A stretch of DNA of 64,000 bases, from assembly GCF_013282745.1 (NCBI RefSeq), contig NZ_CP054044.1:3410001-3474000 (forward strand), given 5' to 3'. The stretch comes from Yersinia bercovieri ATCC 43970. Lineage in GTDB: Bacteria; Pseudomonadota; Gammaproteobacteria; Enterobacterales; Enterobacteriaceae. Below the pieces are notes generated by a model. The model worked only from the letters and a program-made list of their open reading frames with translations. It had not been told where the DNA came from and ran no database searches. This document shows, one piece after another, positions 10,206-20,576 of this stretch. Both the position numbers and the translations under genes were made by a program. Every line of letters starts with the position of its first letter. Positions within the stretch are counted from its first letter, which is position 1.

Positions 10206-10664
10206 ATGAGGGACGAAAAGAGCTTAGCGCACACGCGATGGAACTGTAAATATCACATAGTATTTGCGCCGAAGTACCGAAGACAGGTGTTCTACGGGGA
10301 AAAGCGCAAAGCGATTGGCAGTATTTTAAGAAAGCTGTGCGAATGGAAGAACGTGAATATTCTGGAAGCGGAATGTTGTGTGGATCACATCCATATGCTT
10401 CTGGAAATCCCACCCAAGATGAGTGTGTCGGGCTTTATGGGATACCTAAAGGGAAAGAGTAGCCTGATGCTTTATGAGCAGTTTGGCGATTTGAAGTTCA
10501 AATATCGTAACCGGGAGTTTTGGTGTCGAGGGTATTACGTTGATACGGTGGGTAAAAATACAGCCAGGATACAAGAATACATAAAACACCAACTGGAAGA
10601 GGATAAAATGGGTGAGCAGTTGTCGATCCCCTATCCGGGTAGCCCGTTTACGGGCCGTAAGTAA
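10206..10664 (+). CDS. tnpA: IS200-family TnpA (Y1 HuH) transposase, intact
   Basis: This 152-residue single-strand transposase shows the HuH motif as DHIHMLLEIPP (about residues 62-72) and the catalytic tyrosine in the C-terminal helix (NTARIQEYIKHQ, near residue 130). The start MRDEKSLAHTRWNCKYH is the one used by IS1541/IS200 transposases; a longer frame beginning at 10155 would run through the regulatory hairpin. The protein is full length, so the copy may be active. No TnpB partner is present, which is normal for IS200. Confidence 0.93.
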   Translation: MRDEKSLAHTRWNCKYHIVFAPKYRRQVFYGEKRKAIGSILRKLCEWKNVNILEAECCVDHIHMLLEIPPKMSVSGFMGYLKGKSSLMLYEQFGDLKFKYRNREFWCRGYYVDTVGKNTARIQEYIKHQLEEDKMGEQLSIPYPGSPFTGRK

Positions 10665-10817
10665 CGAATTGTGATGCAAATGTCAGATCGCGATGCGCCT
10701 GTTAGGGCGCGGCAGGTAAGAGAGCCTTATAGGCGCATATGAAAAACCTCCGGCTATGCCGGAGGATATTTATTGGCGGATATTTGCGGATATATAGGGG
10801 GGCAAAGTTGCGCTAAA

Positions 10818-11408
10818 TTACCAATCAATACCTTGCTGTGCCTTAATTCCGGCATCAAAAGCGTGTTTTACCGGCCGTAACTCACTGACGGTATCAGCCA
10901 TCTCCAGTAAGTCACGATGGCAACCACGGCCAGTAATAATCACTGTTTGATGAGCAGGGCGCTGTTGAAGGGCATTAACCACCTCATCCAGTGGCAGGTA
11001 GTCATAAGCGACCATATAAGTCAGCTCATCCAGCACCACTAAATCTAATGCCGGATCAGCCAACATACGCAAAGCGTGCTGCCAAACTCCCAGACAGGCG
11101 GCGGTATCTGTTTCTCTGTTCTGGGTATTCCAGGTAAAGCCGGTGGCCATGACCTGAAACTCAACCCCATGTTGCTGCAACAAATTTTTCTCGCCGTTCG
11201 GCCATTCGCCCTTGATGAACTGAATGACGCCCGCGGTTAATCCATGACCCACCGCCCGGGTGACAGTACCAAAAGCGGCGGTAGTTTTGCCTTTGCCGTT
11301 ACCGGTAAAAACAATCATGATGCCGCGAGTCTCCTGGGCGGCGGCAACCCGTGATTCAACCTTTTCTTTTATTTTTTGTTGGCGCTGCTGGTGGCGTTCT
11401 TCAGACAT
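10818..11408 (-). CDS. btuR: Corrinoid adenosyltransferase BtuR/CobO
   Basis: This enzyme transfers the 5'-deoxyadenosyl group of ATP to cob(I)alamin or cobinamide. The 196-residue protein has the family's P-loop GNGKGKTTAAFG near residue 36, followed by GVIQFIKGEWPNGE and the LVVLDELTYM Walker B-like segment. The N-terminal 25 residues are charged (RHQQRQQKIKEKVESRV). It is on the minus strand directly after yciK with a 12-nt gap, forming the usual yciK-btuR pair. No B12 riboswitch is apparent upstream. Confidence 0.94.
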   Translation of the reverse strand: MSEERHQQRQQKIKEKVESRVAAAQETRGIMIVFTGNGKGKTTAAFGTVTRAVGHGLTAGVIQFIKGEWPNGEKNLLQQHGVEFQVMATGFTWNTQNRETDTAACLGVWQHALRMLADPALDLVVLDELTYMVAYDYLPLDEVVNALQQRPAHQTVIITGRGCHRDLLEMADTVSELRPVKHAFDAGIKAQQGIDW

Positions 11409-11420
11409 TAAAGGTTCCTT

Positions 11421-12179
11421 TTACTCGGCGGGGCCGGGTTTGCGGCCAGGTTGTGCATCAAAGCTGATACCGGTTTTTCTCCGGCTATCATCGCCCATTA
11501 GGTAGAGATACAGTGGCATAATATCAGCCGGTGTTTTTAATTTGTTGGTATCTTCATCAGGGAAGGCGGTGGCCCGCATTTGAGTTTTGGTGCCCCCTGG
11601 ATTGATACAATTAACCCGTAGATGGCTCTGTTTATACTCTTGTGCCAGCACCTGCATCATGCCTTCTGTAGCAAATTTGGATACGGCATAGGCTCCCCAG
11701 CCAGCGCGTCCCTGGCGACCGACGCTGGAACTGGTGAAAACTAACGAGGCACTGGGGGCTTTCAGCAATAAAGGGAGTAGTGCCTGAGTAAGCATAAAAG
11801 TCGCATTAACATTCACTTGCATCACATCTTGCCAGACGGCGATGTTCTGCTCAGACATCGGCGCGATATCACCCAACAAGCCCGCATTGTGTAAGACACC
11901 ATCCAAATGGGGAATCTGTTGACTTAAGGTATTCGCTAACTGTTGGCAATCTTGCGCGGTTGCGTGCAGTAGATCCAAGGTTATTACCAATGCCGCTAAG
12001 CCATTGGCAGCAATCTGCTGTTGCACGGCAATTAATTTACTTTCGGTGCGGCCAACTAAAATCACGCGGGCACCAAAACGCGCATAGGTCAACGCGGCTT
12101 CACGACCAATGCCATCACCTGCGCCCGTCACTAAAATAGAGTGGTTATCGAGCAGGTTATCTTTAGGCTGATAATGCAT
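11421..12179 (-). CDS. yciK: Short-chain dehydrogenase/reductase YciK
   Basis: This 252-residue classical SDR has the Rossmann nucleotide-binding motif VTGAGDGIGRE near residue 20, NAG (LHNAGLLGD), the catalytic Ser (FTSSSVGR) and the YAVSKFA active-site Tyr/Lys motif. The substrate is unknown. The start MHYQPKDNL is chosen by similarity to enterobacterial YciK; an upstream ATG five codons earlier is also possible. It is cotranscribed with btuR downstream and divergent from sohB. Confidence 0.92.
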   Translation of the reverse strand: MHYQPKDNLLDNHSILVTGAGDGIGREAALTYARFGARVILVGRTESKLIAVQQQIAANGLAALVITLDLLHATAQDCQQLANTLSQQIPHLDGVLHNAGLLGDIAPMSEQNIAVWQDVMQVNVNATFMLTQALLPLLLKAPSASLVFTSSSVGRQGRAGWGAYAVSKFATEGMMQVLAQEYKQSHLRVNCINPGGTKTQMRATAFPDEDTNKLKTPADIMPLYLYLMGDDSRRKTGISFDAQPGRKPGPAE

Positions 12180-12350
12180 AATTATTCCTCTCACTGGCGG
12201 CGGGCATTCTACCCAAGCATGCCGCGATATCTCTTACATTCTTATATTTAAGCGAAACCAATGCAATTTTTCATTTGCGCAAGACGGCGGCGCAGTGGTT
12301 CGCTAGAATGCAAGTATCTCTCTAATAGCAGATGAATAAAGGCGGTATTT

Positions 12351-13397
12351 GTGGAGTTGATTTCTCTGTACGGACTGTTTCTGGCAAAAGTGGTCACCAT
12401 AGTGGTTGCGATTGGTGCGGTAGTTTTACTGGTTGTCAGCCAAGGAGTGAGGAAACAAGGGCGACGGGGAGAGCTGAACCTGGTTGATCTGGGTGAGCAA
12501 TATAAGGAAATGCAGCGCGAAATGCGACTGGCGCGCATGAGCCATGGGGAGCAAAAAACCTGGAGTAAAGAGTTTAAAAAGCAACAAAAAGCAGATCAAA
12601 AGTTGAAAAAGCAGCGCGCAAAAGCGGGTGCCGTGGCTGCAATAAAGCCCTGTCTGTATGTGATTGATTTCAAAGGCAGCATTGATGCGCATGAAGTCAC
12701 TTCGTTACGTGAAGAGATCTCGGCAGTACTGGCGGTGGCTACCGCTCAGGATGAAGTGTTGCTGCGGCTGGAAAGCCCTGGTGGTGTGGTACATGGCTAT
12801 GGTCTGGCGGCATCACAGCTCGAACGTCTGCGTCACAAAGGTATTCGCCTGACGGTGGCGGTAGATAAAGTGGCGGCCAGTGGGGGTTATATGATGGCCT
12901 GTGTGGCTGATCGTATCATCAGTGCGCCTTTCGCCATTATCGGCTCGATTGGCGTGGTGGCACAAATTCCGAACTTCCACCGCTTGCTCAAAAAGAATGA
13001 TATTGATGTCGAGCTGCATACCGCCGGTGAGTTTAAGCGCACCCTAACGCTGTTTGGCGAAAATACCGAGCAAGGGCGCGAGAAGTTCCGCGAAGATCTG
13101 AATGAAACCCACCTGCTATTCAAGCAGTTCGTCCAGCAACAACGTCCATCGTTAGATATCGATGCGGTCGCGACCGGTGAACATTGGTTTGGTACTCAAG
13201 CTAAAGAGAAGGGGTTGGTTGATGCCATTGGCACCAGTGATGATTTACTGATTGCTGAAATGGATAACCATGAGGTTATTGGTGTACGTTATGCTCGTCG
13301 TAAACGTCTGATGGATCGCTTTACCGGCAGCGCAGCAGAAAGTGCTGATCGTCTCCTGCTTCGTTGGTGGCAACGTGGTGAGAAACCCCTGCTATAA
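12351..13397 (+). CDS. sohB: Inner-membrane S49 peptidase-family protein SohB
   Basis: SohB is a membrane-anchored periplasmic protease of the SppA family; extra copies of E. coli sohB suppress htrA/degP defects. The 348-residue protein begins at a GTG (V/M-ELISLYGLFLAKVVTIV), followed by one membrane segment (residues ~8-28), a charged linker rich in Lys/Gln, and the S49 domain with the nucleophile-containing VAASGGYMMACVAD segment and GSIGVVAQ. The C-terminal FTGSAAESADRLLLRWWQRG is typical. Divergent from yciK, with a terminator after the stop. Confidence 0.94.
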   Translation: MELISLYGLFLAKVVTIVVAIGAVVLLVVSQGVRKQGRRGELNLVDLGEQYKEMQREMRLARMSHGEQKTWSKEFKKQQKADQKLKKQRAKAGAVAAIKPCLYVIDFKGSIDAHEVTSLREEISAVLAVATAQDEVLLRLESPGGVVHGYGLAASQLERLRHKGIRLTVAVDKVAASGGYMMACVADRIISAPFAIIGSIGVVAQIPNFHRLLKKNDIDVELHTAGEFKRTLTLFGENTEQGREKFREDLNETHLLFKQFVQQQRPSLDIDAVATGEHWFGTQAKEKGLVDAIGTSDDLLIAEMDNHEVIGVRYARRKRLMDRFTGSAAESADRLLLRWWQRGEKPLL

Positions 13398-13424
13398 ACG
13401 GGCGTAACGTCATTGATAGCCAAT

Positions 13425-13447
13425 AAAACAGGGGGCTAAGCCCCCTC
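13425..13447 (+). terminator. Bidirectional-type terminator after sohB
   Basis: The hairpin AGGGGGCT/AGCCCCCT lies about 30 nt after sohB with an A-tract upstream. It can serve sohB and possibly yciN transcripts from the other side. Confidence 0.65.
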
Positions 13448-13450
13448 AGC

Positions 13451-13595
13451 GTGCTGACAAAGTTGATAAGCGGGGAAATGTGCCGAATGGGTCGTAACGG
13501 CGTGAGCCGTCGGTGCAGTCGCCCTGCCAGTTTCGGAGTGACAAACCCGGTGGCGCGATCTGTTCTCTCCCCAACCGGCACTGTGTTAGTCGCCT
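13451..13595. repeat. Yersinia palindromic repeat (YPAL/MITE-like), copy 1
   Basis: A non-coding, palindromic ~145-bp stretch between sohB and yciN. It begins GCTGACAAA and ends with TTCTCTCCCCAACCGGCACT then GTGTTAG. The ends match those of another copy at 34531-34687 (GCTGACAAA and TTCTCTCCGCAACCGGCACT), while the middles differ. The mirrored ends and intergenic location suggest a miniature palindromic element; assignment to a named Yersinia family is from memory and should be treated as tentative. Confidence 0.5.
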
Positions 13596-13596
13596 C

Positions 13597-13848
13597 TCAA
13601 TCAACCAAATGATATTTGGCTGACAAGACGTGTGCCAGATGTTTGAACATATTAAATACCGCGGTTGTCTTCGCCGTCGGCAGGCCATCTGCATCGAGGA
13701 AAAACTCCCCGCGAAAGACCAATACCGGGCCTTTTTGCTCAACCTCAGTTGCCTGCATACCCTGCATATAATCTTCATGCTGACGAATAATCTCATTGGC
13801 TTCTGCCAATAATTTATTACGCTCAATTGGTACGGTGTTTCCGAACAT
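13597..13848 (-). CDS. yciN: YciN family small protein
   Basis: An 83-residue soluble protein of the DUF2498 (YciN) family, with [20 protein letters not shown] at the start and [20 protein letters not shown] in the middle, as in other enterobacteria. The function is unknown. It lies between sohB and topA, its usual place, on the opposite strand to both. Its 3' end abuts the palindromic repeat. Confidence 0.88.
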   Translation of the reverse strand: MFGNTVPIERNKLLAEANEIIRQHEDYMQGMQATEVEQKGPVLVFRGEFFLDADGLPTAKTTAVFNMFKHLAHVLSAKYHLVD

Positions 13849-14286
13849 TATATCTCCTCACGACGATTATCTCTCCTCATTACAAGGCAATTACTCTCAC
13901 TATTGTACTGCGGGTTAGCATTTGTTCGCAAACAGGCTAAGGTTTATTCGAGCCTTACGCCGTTTTGCTGCGACTATTGGATAAATAGAGATTACTGGCT
14001 AATTAGGTTGCGTAGTGCTTTTTATCAGGTACAGTGTGGGATTTTATACTATTAGGTGGAAGGTTTTGTTGACGCCACAAGGCAGAATTCACTGCGATAG
14101 CACTGGGCGCAGGCAAAATTTTTGAGAGCTCACCCGCTAAGATTCGGAACGCTATTTTGTTGCCCGATCAAAAAAACAGGTTGATCTCCTGAAAAAGTAC
14201 CGCAATATAAAAAAGAGATACAGAATGCCGCGGTACGGCAAGATAAAAACCTTCTTTTAGAAGAAATAATTTAGGTAAAGGTAATT
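13849..14286. other. yciN-topA intergenic region
   Basis: About 440 bp without a convincing gene. It must hold the divergent yciN and topA promoters. An AT-rich stretch with AAAAAAGAGATA and TTTTAGAAGAAAT leads into the topA start, which has AGGTAAAGG as ribosome-binding sequence. No hairpin or repeat stands out. Confidence 0.5.
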
Positions 14287-16905
14287 ATGGGTAAAGCTCT
14301 AGTAATAGTTGAGTCCCCGGCAAAAGCCAAAACTATTAATAAATATTTAGGGAATAACTACGTGGTTAAGTCCAGTGTCGGTCACATTCGTGATTTGCCG
14401 ACCAGTGGCTCAGCCAGTAAGAAGAGCGCGAACTCAACCGAAGATAAAGCCAAGAAAGCCGCTGACAAACCCAAAACCAAAGTAAAGAAAGACGAAAAAG
14501 TTGCCTTGGTCAATCGCATGGGTGTCGACCCTTACCATGGCTGGAAAGCGCAGTATGAAATTTTGCCCGGCAAAGAGAAAGTGGTTGCCGAGCTGAAAGC
14601 ATTAGCTGAAAACGCTGACCACATCTATCTCGCAACCGACCTTGACCGCGAAGGAGAGGCTATTGCCTGGCATTTGCGGGAGGTGATTGGCGGTGACGAT
14701 AAGCGTTTTAGCCGTGTGGTATTTAACGAAATCACCAAAAACGCGATTCAGCAGGCGTTTAATCAACCCGGTGAATTGAATATCGATCGAGTTAATGCCC
14801 AACAAGCCCGCCGTTTTATGGATCGGGTGGTGGGGTATATGGTTTCGCCACTGCTGTGGAAAAAGATTGCCCGTGGCTTGTCCGCAGGGCGCGTGCAGTC
14901 TGTCGCCGTGCGGTTGGTGGTGGAGCGCGAGCGCGATATCAAAGCATTCGTTCCTGAAGAGTACTGGGAACTGCATGCTGACTTGCTGGCAAAAGGTGAA
15001 GTTCCGATTCAGATGGAAGTCACCCATGCTCACAATAAGCCGTTTAAGCCGGTCAATCGTGAGCAGACACATGCTGCCCTGAATTTGCTGGAAAATGCCC
15101 GCTATAAGGTGCTGGATCGTGAAGATAAACCGACCAGCAGCAAGCCAGGCGCCCCCTTCATCACCTCCACCTTGCAGCAGGCCGCCAGTACCCGCCTGAG
15201 CTTTGGGGTGAAGAAAACCATGATGATGGCGCAACGTCTGTATGAAGCGGGTCATATCACCTATATGCGTACTGACTCCACCAACTTGAGTCAGGATGCA
15301 TTGACCATGGTGCGCGACTATATCGGCGATAATTTCGGCGATAAGTATCTGCCACCTGCGCCGAATCAATACAGCAGCAAAGAGAACTCGCAAGAAGCCC
15401 ATGAAGCCATTCGTCCATCGGATGTGAATGTGCTGGCTGAGCAGTTAAAAGATATGGAAGCCGACGCCCAGAAGCTGTATCAGCTGATTTGGCGTCAGTT
15501 TGTGGCCTGCCAGATGACACCGGCCAAGTATGACTCCACCACGCTAACCGTGCAGGCGGGTGATTTCCAACTGCGCGCCAAAGGCCGCACTTTGCGGTTT
15601 GATGGTTGGACTAAGGTGATGCCCGCACTGCGTAAAGGCGATGAAGATAGAACCTTGCCAGTGATTGAAGTCGGCAGTGAGCTGGATCTACAGAAACTGA
15701 TCCCAAGCCAGCACTTCACCAAGCCGCCGGCGCGTTACAGCGAAGCCTCTCTGGTTAAAGAGCTGGAAAAACGCGGGATTGGCCGTCCATCCACCTATGC
15801 ATCGATTATTTCGACTATTCAGGATCGTGGCTATGTGCGGGTAGAGAACCGCCGCTTCTATGCTGAGAAAATGGGCGAAATCGTCACTGATCGGCTGGAA
15901 GAGAATTTCCGTGAGTTGATGAATTACGATTTCACCGCGCGCATGGAGAGTGGTCTCGATCAGGTGGCCAACAATCAGGCTGAGTGGAAAGCAGTGCTGG
16001 ATGGCTTCTTCGCAGAATTTAGCCAACAACTTGAAAAAGCTGAGAAAGATCCGGAAGAGGGCGGTATGCGCCCGAACCAGATGGTCATGACCAGCATCGA
16101 CTGCCCAACTTGTGGTCGCCAGATGGGGATACGTACCGCCAGCACCGGGGTGTTCCTTGGCTGTTCGGGCTATGCATTGCCGCCGAAAGAGCGCTGCAAA
16201 ACCACCATTAATCTGGTGCCAGAAGCGGAGATTCTGAATATTCTGGAGGGCGATGATGCGGAGACTAACGCATTGCGCGCCCGTCGTCGCTGTCAGAAAT
16301 GTGGCACGGCAATGGATAGCTATCTAATCGATAATCAGCGTAAATTGCACGTCTGTGGTAATAACCCAGCGTGTGATGGTTATGAGATTGAGCAGGGCGA
16401 ATTCCGCATTAAAGGGTATGAAGGCCCGATTGTTGAGTGCGAGAAGTGTGGTTCTGAAATGCACCTGAAAATGGGGCGTTTTGGTAAGTACATGGGTTGC
16501 ACCAATGATGAGTGTAAAAATACCCGTAAAATCTTGCGCAGTGGTGAAGTTGCACCACCGAAGGAAGATCCGGTGCCGCTGCCAGAGCTGCCTTGTGAGA
16601 AGTCAGATGCCTATTTTGTGTTGCGAGATGGTGCGGCTGGCGTGTTCCTGGCGGCCAATACTTTCCCTAAATCGCGCGAAACCCGTGCGCCATTGGTAGA
16701 GGAGCTGGTGCGCTTTAAAGATCGCCTACCTGAAAAATTACGCTATTTAGCTGATGCGCCAGTCACGGATAAAGAGGGTAACAAAACCATGGTGCGCTTT
16801 AGTCGTAAGACTAAGCAGCAGTATGTTTCATCCGAGAAAGAGGGCAAAGCCACAGGTTGGTCTGCTTTCTATATTGATGGCAAATGGGTGGAAGCAAAAA
16901 AATAA
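14287..16905 (+). CDS. topA: DNA topoisomerase I
   Basis: Type IA topoisomerase that relaxes negative supercoils behind RNA polymerase. The 872-residue protein has the TOPRIM domain ([20 protein letters not shown] at the start and [16 protein letters not shown] with the metal-binding DxD), the active-site tyrosine at about residue 326 in [12 protein letters not shown], and three to four C-terminal Cys4 zinc-ribbon units (CPTCGRQMG...CSGY; CQKCG...[15 protein letters not shown]...CTNDEC). A Lys/Ala-rich insertion with [20 protein letters not shown] follows the first TOPRIM strand. Full length compared with E. coli (865). It is followed by its own terminator and cysB. Confidence 0.98.
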   Translation: MGKALVIVESPAKAKTINKYLGNNYVVKSSVGHIRDLPTSGSASKKSANSTEDKAKKAADKPKTKVKKDEKVALVNRMGVDPYHGWKAQYEILPGKEKVVAELKALAENADHIYLATDLDREGEAIAWHLREVIGGDDKRFSRVVFNEITKNAIQQAFNQPGELNIDRVNAQQARRFMDRVVGYMVSPLLWKKIARGLSAGRVQSVAVRLVVERERDIKAFVPEEYWELHADLLAKGEVPIQMEVTHAHNKPFKPVNREQTHAALNLLENARYKVLDREDKPTSSKPGAPFITSTLQQAASTRLSFGVKKTMMMAQRLYEAGHITYMRTDSTNLSQDALTMVRDYIGDNFGDKYLPPAPNQYSSKENSQEAHEAIRPSDVNVLAEQLKDMEADAQKLYQLIWRQFVACQMTPAKYDSTTLTVQAGDFQLRAKGRTLRFDGWTKVMPALRKGDEDRTLPVIEVGSELDLQKLIPSQHFTKPPARYSEASLVKELEKRGIGRPSTYASIISTIQDRGYVRVENRRFYAEKMGEIVTDRLEENFRELMNYDFTARMESGLDQVANNQAEWKAVLDGFFAEFSQQLEKAEKDPEEGGMRPNQMVMTSIDCPTCGRQMGIRTASTGVFLGCSGYALPPKERCKTTINLVPEAEILNILEGDDAETNALRARRRCQKCGTAMDSYLIDNQRKLHVCGNNPACDGYEIEQGEFRIKGYEGPIVECEKCGSEMHLKMGRFGKYMGCTNDECKNTRKILRSGEVAPPKEDPVPLPELPCEKSDAYFVLRDGAAGVFLAANTFPKSRETRAPLVEELVRFKDRLPEKLRYLADAPVTDKEGNKTMVRFSRKTKQQYVSSEKEGKATGWSAFYIDGKWVEAKK

Positions 16906-16973
16906 GCGCCTAAGTCTCTAAAAGGCTTTTATGCAGAAAAATGCTTCCATATGAAATACTCTCTGCCGCAACT

Positions 16974-17003
16974 GAAAACCAGCCTTTATGGCTGGTTTTT
17001 TAT
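16974..17003 (+). terminator. topA terminator
   Basis: The stem AAACCAGCC/GGCTGGTTT is followed by TTTATT, about 70 nt after the topA stop. Confidence 0.88.
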
Positions 17004-18311
<1,308 letters not shown>

Positions 18312-18408
18312 AATCAATAGCTTACATCTGCCTCTAAAAATCGTGGTCGCTCACTATGTGTGAATTGCGTGTAAGTTATGTGTAACTTTCCGCCGTGAGC
18401 TTAGACTC

Positions 18409-18438
18409 AACAGAGGAGGGGATCAACCCCCTCTGTTT
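18409..18438 (+). terminator. Element-borne terminator downstream of cysB
   Basis: AACAGAGGAGGGG pairs with CCCCCTCTGTT with a five-base loop and one bulge, about 105 nt after cysB. It would replace the native cysB terminator, which is now at 30237-30266. Confidence 0.65.
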
Positions 18439-18443
18439 CACAT

Positions 18444-18479
18444 TTCATTAGAGCGCAGCGCAACAGCCTTATCCACGAC
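18444..18479 (-). pseudogene. Inverted remnant of a cysB 3' segment
   Basis: The 36 bases here match, on the opposite strand, cysB positions 18225-18260 at about 30 positions (shared blocks: TTCATT, GAGCGCAG, GCAAC, TTATCCAC). The sequence diverges after that. It is a short inverted relic of the coding sequence directly upstream of attL, probably left by an earlier integration or a rearrangement at this site. Confidence 0.6.
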
Positions 18480-18737
18480 AGAAGTTTGCATAATAAAAGT
18501 ATAATTACGTGGTAACTTGGCTTTTAGGATAACCCACTCCCATTTTGGCCTCTTTTAAAAGGGGCTACTTCCCTATCTTTCCTATCTTAAAAATATCCTG
18601 TCTCAGTGGCTGACCTTCTAAGCAAATCAATATCAGTCAAATTATCAGCATTTATGATTTTGAAATATTCAAGCTGTTTACAGCCACATAGAAAGCTTAT
18701 AGAGCAACGATGGAGTTAGGCTGTGGGTATGTATGAC

Positions 18738-18757
18738 TAAGCCCCGCAAGGGGGCTA
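18738..18757 (-). terminator. Terminator of the left recombinase gene
   Basis: The hairpin AGCCCC/GGGGCT with loop GCAAG lies about 35 nt beyond the recombinase stop on the minus strand. T-tract is poor. Confidence 0.5.
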
Positions 18758-18792
18758 AATGCAATGGTTAGCAGGGCGCTAGCATGGTGTGA

Positions 18793-19341
18793 TTAGATGA
18801 TGAAGGAAGTGTAAGTATTATCAACTGTCTGTTGGTCTAATCCAATATAACGCATAGTGATAGCAGGGCTACTGTGGTTAAGAACCTTGGCAATTGTTTC
18901 TATGTTTATCCCTGAGTTGTACATCACCCATCCTCTCGTCTTCCTCATGCTGTGAGTGCCTAAAGCAATACCTATAATCTCACCTATCTCTTTGAACTTT
19001 CTAGAGACGTTCTCCCTGCTTATAGGCTTCCCTTTAGCTCTATTAGTAGAGACTTCAAATAGATATACATGAGTAGGGTTCTCAGCTTTGCGGCGCTCTA
19101 CGATGGCTTTAGCCTTGCTGTTTAGCACGATGTGACGAGGCTTGCTGGTCTTCCCTTCAATGATAACCAACCTGTCCCCTTGTACGTCTGCATAAGTCAG
19201 AGATAGCAGGTCAGATATACGTAAGGCTACCTGTAGGCCAAAGTTCCAGATGTCAGCATAGGTTTGATTGCCATGCTTTAGAAGCAATTCGCCCACCTGT
19301 TCAGCTTGTTCGCTGGTTTTTACTGCATCAACGAGTTTCAT
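18793..19341 (-). CDS. Small tyrosine recombinase (catalytic domain only)
   Basis: This 182-residue protein covers only the catalytic domain of a tyrosine recombinase; the usual N-terminal arm- and core-binding domains are absent. The catalytic residues are visible: Arg41 (QVALRISDLL), a Lys in the EGKTSKPR beta-hairpin (residue ~64), His130/Arg133 (THSMRK), His156 (LNHSSPAI) and Tyr165 (TMRYIG). It begins MKLVDAVKTSEQ. Compact recombinases of this size act in inversion or resolution (FimB-like family members). It is probably not the integrase for the cysB site, since a full-length one sits beside attR. A role in excision control, dimer resolution or DNA inversion is inferred. Confidence 0.85.
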   Translation of the reverse strand: MKLVDAVKTSEQAEQVGELLLKHGNQTYADIWNFGLQVALRISDLLSLTYADVQGDRLVIIEGKTSKPRHIVLNSKAKAIVERRKAENPTHVYLFEVSTNRAKGKPISRENVSRKFKEIGEIIGIALGTHSMRKTRGWVMYNSGINIETIAKVLNHSSPAITMRYIGLDQQTVDNTYTSFII

Positions 19342-19369
19342 CTAGCCACTTCCTTTTGTTTACTGGGTT

Positions 19370-19477
19370 TTCTAAGTCACAGAATATTTAGTATGAAGTC
19401 AGTTTAATCTAAATGATGGGATAGTCAATGATTACGCATGTTTTCTATATCACAGAATACTAATGTGTGACTTAGAA
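19370..19477. promoter_or_regulatory. Inverted and direct repeats upstream of the small recombinase
   Basis: TTCTAAGTCACA (19370-19381) is perfectly inverted at 19466-19477 (TGTGACTTAGAA). Within it, CACAGAATA occurs twice in direct order (19378 and 19451). The array covers the probable promoter region of the recombinase gene and looks like binding sites for the recombinase itself or for a repressor. Confidence 0.55.
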
Positions 19478-20044
19478 ATAACATCTAAACACCTCTTTGT
19501 TAGGTGTTAAACATGAGAATGCATATCAACAACAGGAGATAATAAAATTTTCATTTGTAGTTCATTTTTGCATGGTTTTGAGAGTTATGAGGTAATCCCG
19601 TTTAGTCAGTTTATTACAACAGTATTATGCAGGTCAGATAGGGCGGGGCTTATCGAGGCATACAGATGTCTATGCACTGTGTGAGCACACTCTGAACAGG
19701 CAAATCATTACCCCATCATTATTGGTTATTTAAGGCTATATAAACCCTATATTAACTGTTGTTTTTGATCGGCACAAACAATCAAATCAGGAAATATGAT
19801 AGGTATAAGCGATAGATTTAACCGATCGATTATAGAGAGTTCGATCGGTTAAACCAGCTAGCTTTTAATCTTATTTAGCCTTACCTTGGGTAATATTTTA
19901 TTGTTTTAACTTATTGATTCTGTTGGGTTGGAGTGTGCCAGCCTTAGCCTACGGCTAACCTGCAATCAAGCAGGCAATTTTAGATCATTTTATTTGGTGG
20001 TGATAATGCAATGGGTACTATTAAGTGGGGAAGGGGATTCCTTC
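19478..20044. other. Non-coding stretch between the recombinase control region and the first rightward gene
   Basis: No convincing gene. It includes a small hairpin AACACCT/AGGTGTT (19489-19509), the perfect inverted repeat at 19817-19853, and AT-rich sequence up to the ribosome-binding site AAGGGG of the next gene. Confidence 0.5.
19817..19853. promoter_or_regulatory. Perfect 13-bp inverted repeat (operator candidate)
   Basis: TTTAACCGATCGA and TCGATCGGTTAAA are separated by 11 bases, so the whole 37-bp site has a dyad. It lies about 190 bp before the next rightward gene. It could be the operator of an element repressor or a replication or recombination site. There is no T-tract, so it is not a terminator. 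Confidence 0.6.
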
Positions 20045-20236
20045 ATGAATGCTCCTATGTGGGCCAAACGGCTAGTTATTATCGATGGTAAAAAAGTCTT
20101 TTGGGATGGTATGAGGAAGTTCCAAGATGAAGAGGGTAACGAATTCGTGCTTAGTGACAGATTCGAGCTGGATTACCGGTTGTTGGCTGAACGTAGGCTT
20201 GTTCCAATAACCCCCAGAATGAAAGTAGTTATTTGA
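20045..20236 (+). CDS. Small protein of unknown function
   Basis: A 63-residue protein, MNAPMWAKRLVIIDGKKVFW..., starting at an ATG with AAGGGG 8 nt upstream; a longer frame from 19928 lacks a ribosome site. It is slightly basic, mostly beta/alpha mixed by eye, and has no membrane segment. No family is recognised. It converges with the next minus-strand gene with only 3 nt between stop codons. Confidence 0.5.
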   Translation: MNAPMWAKRLVIIDGKKVFWDGMRKFQDEEGNEFVLSDRFELDYRLLAERRLVPITPRMKVVI

Positions 20237-20239
20237 ACG

Positions 20240-20500
20240 TTAAATAGGGTATACATAACGCTCTGTTACTTTGCCGCATAGGTCGGTGCTTTCTTTTATG
20301 CTTTTAATGCTGTATTTATTCGCTATTTCTTCAATTGGGGTGGGGTTCTTTAACTTAATACCTGTACCCCCCAATCTAAAGTCCTGCACTAACACATCTT
20401 CAATAGCATCAAGGTAGGGCGTGGTGCTGTCATTCTCAAGAGTAACTTTTTTTGTTTCAAAACTTTCATTAATGAACTTTATTTCATAAGTGATTGGCAT
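20240..20500 (-). CDS. Small protein of unknown function (minus strand)
   Basis: An 86-residue acidic protein beginning MPITYEIKFINESFETKKVT, with an excellent Shine-Dalgarno (AAGGAAGGG) just upstream of its ATG, which supports it as real. No family is recognised. It is transcribed leftwards out of the large control region, away from the structural genes. Confidence 0.6.
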   Translation of the reverse strand: MPITYEIKFINESFETKKVTLENDSTTPYLDAIEDVLVQDFRLGGTGIKLKNPTPIEEIANKYSIKSIKESTDLCGKVTERYVYPI

Positions 20501-20576
20501 GTACCCTTCCTTTATTGTGTGTGGTTGATTCCAAGAGCTTGCACGATGATACTAAGTAAGATTAGATAAATATAGG

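Larger units (their letters stand above)
10071..10775 (+). mobile_element. IS1541-like element (IS200/IS605 family)
   Basis: About 0.7 kb, lacking terminal inverted repeats and target duplication, as is normal for this family. The left part has a subterminal hairpin (ACCCCCAGC/GCTGGGGGT, 10074-10096). A second long imperfect palindrome (CCCCTTTTGATTT at ~10131 pairing with AAATCAAAAGGGGG at ~10187) sits just before the transposase start, as in the IS200 translation-repressing leader. A right-hand hairpin (CCTCCGGC/GCCGGAGG, 10747-10765) lies near the other end. Exact ends are approximate. Confidence 0.85.

Noticed and set aside
10743..10770. Separate intrinsic terminator for btuR
   Set aside because: The hairpin lies at the right end of the IS1541-like element and may belong to it; assignment to btuR cannot be decided, so it was not listed separately.
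11409..12350. Cobalamin riboswitch for btuR
   Set aside because: The gene lies directly behind yciK with a 12-nt gap and no B12-box-like sequence was seen.
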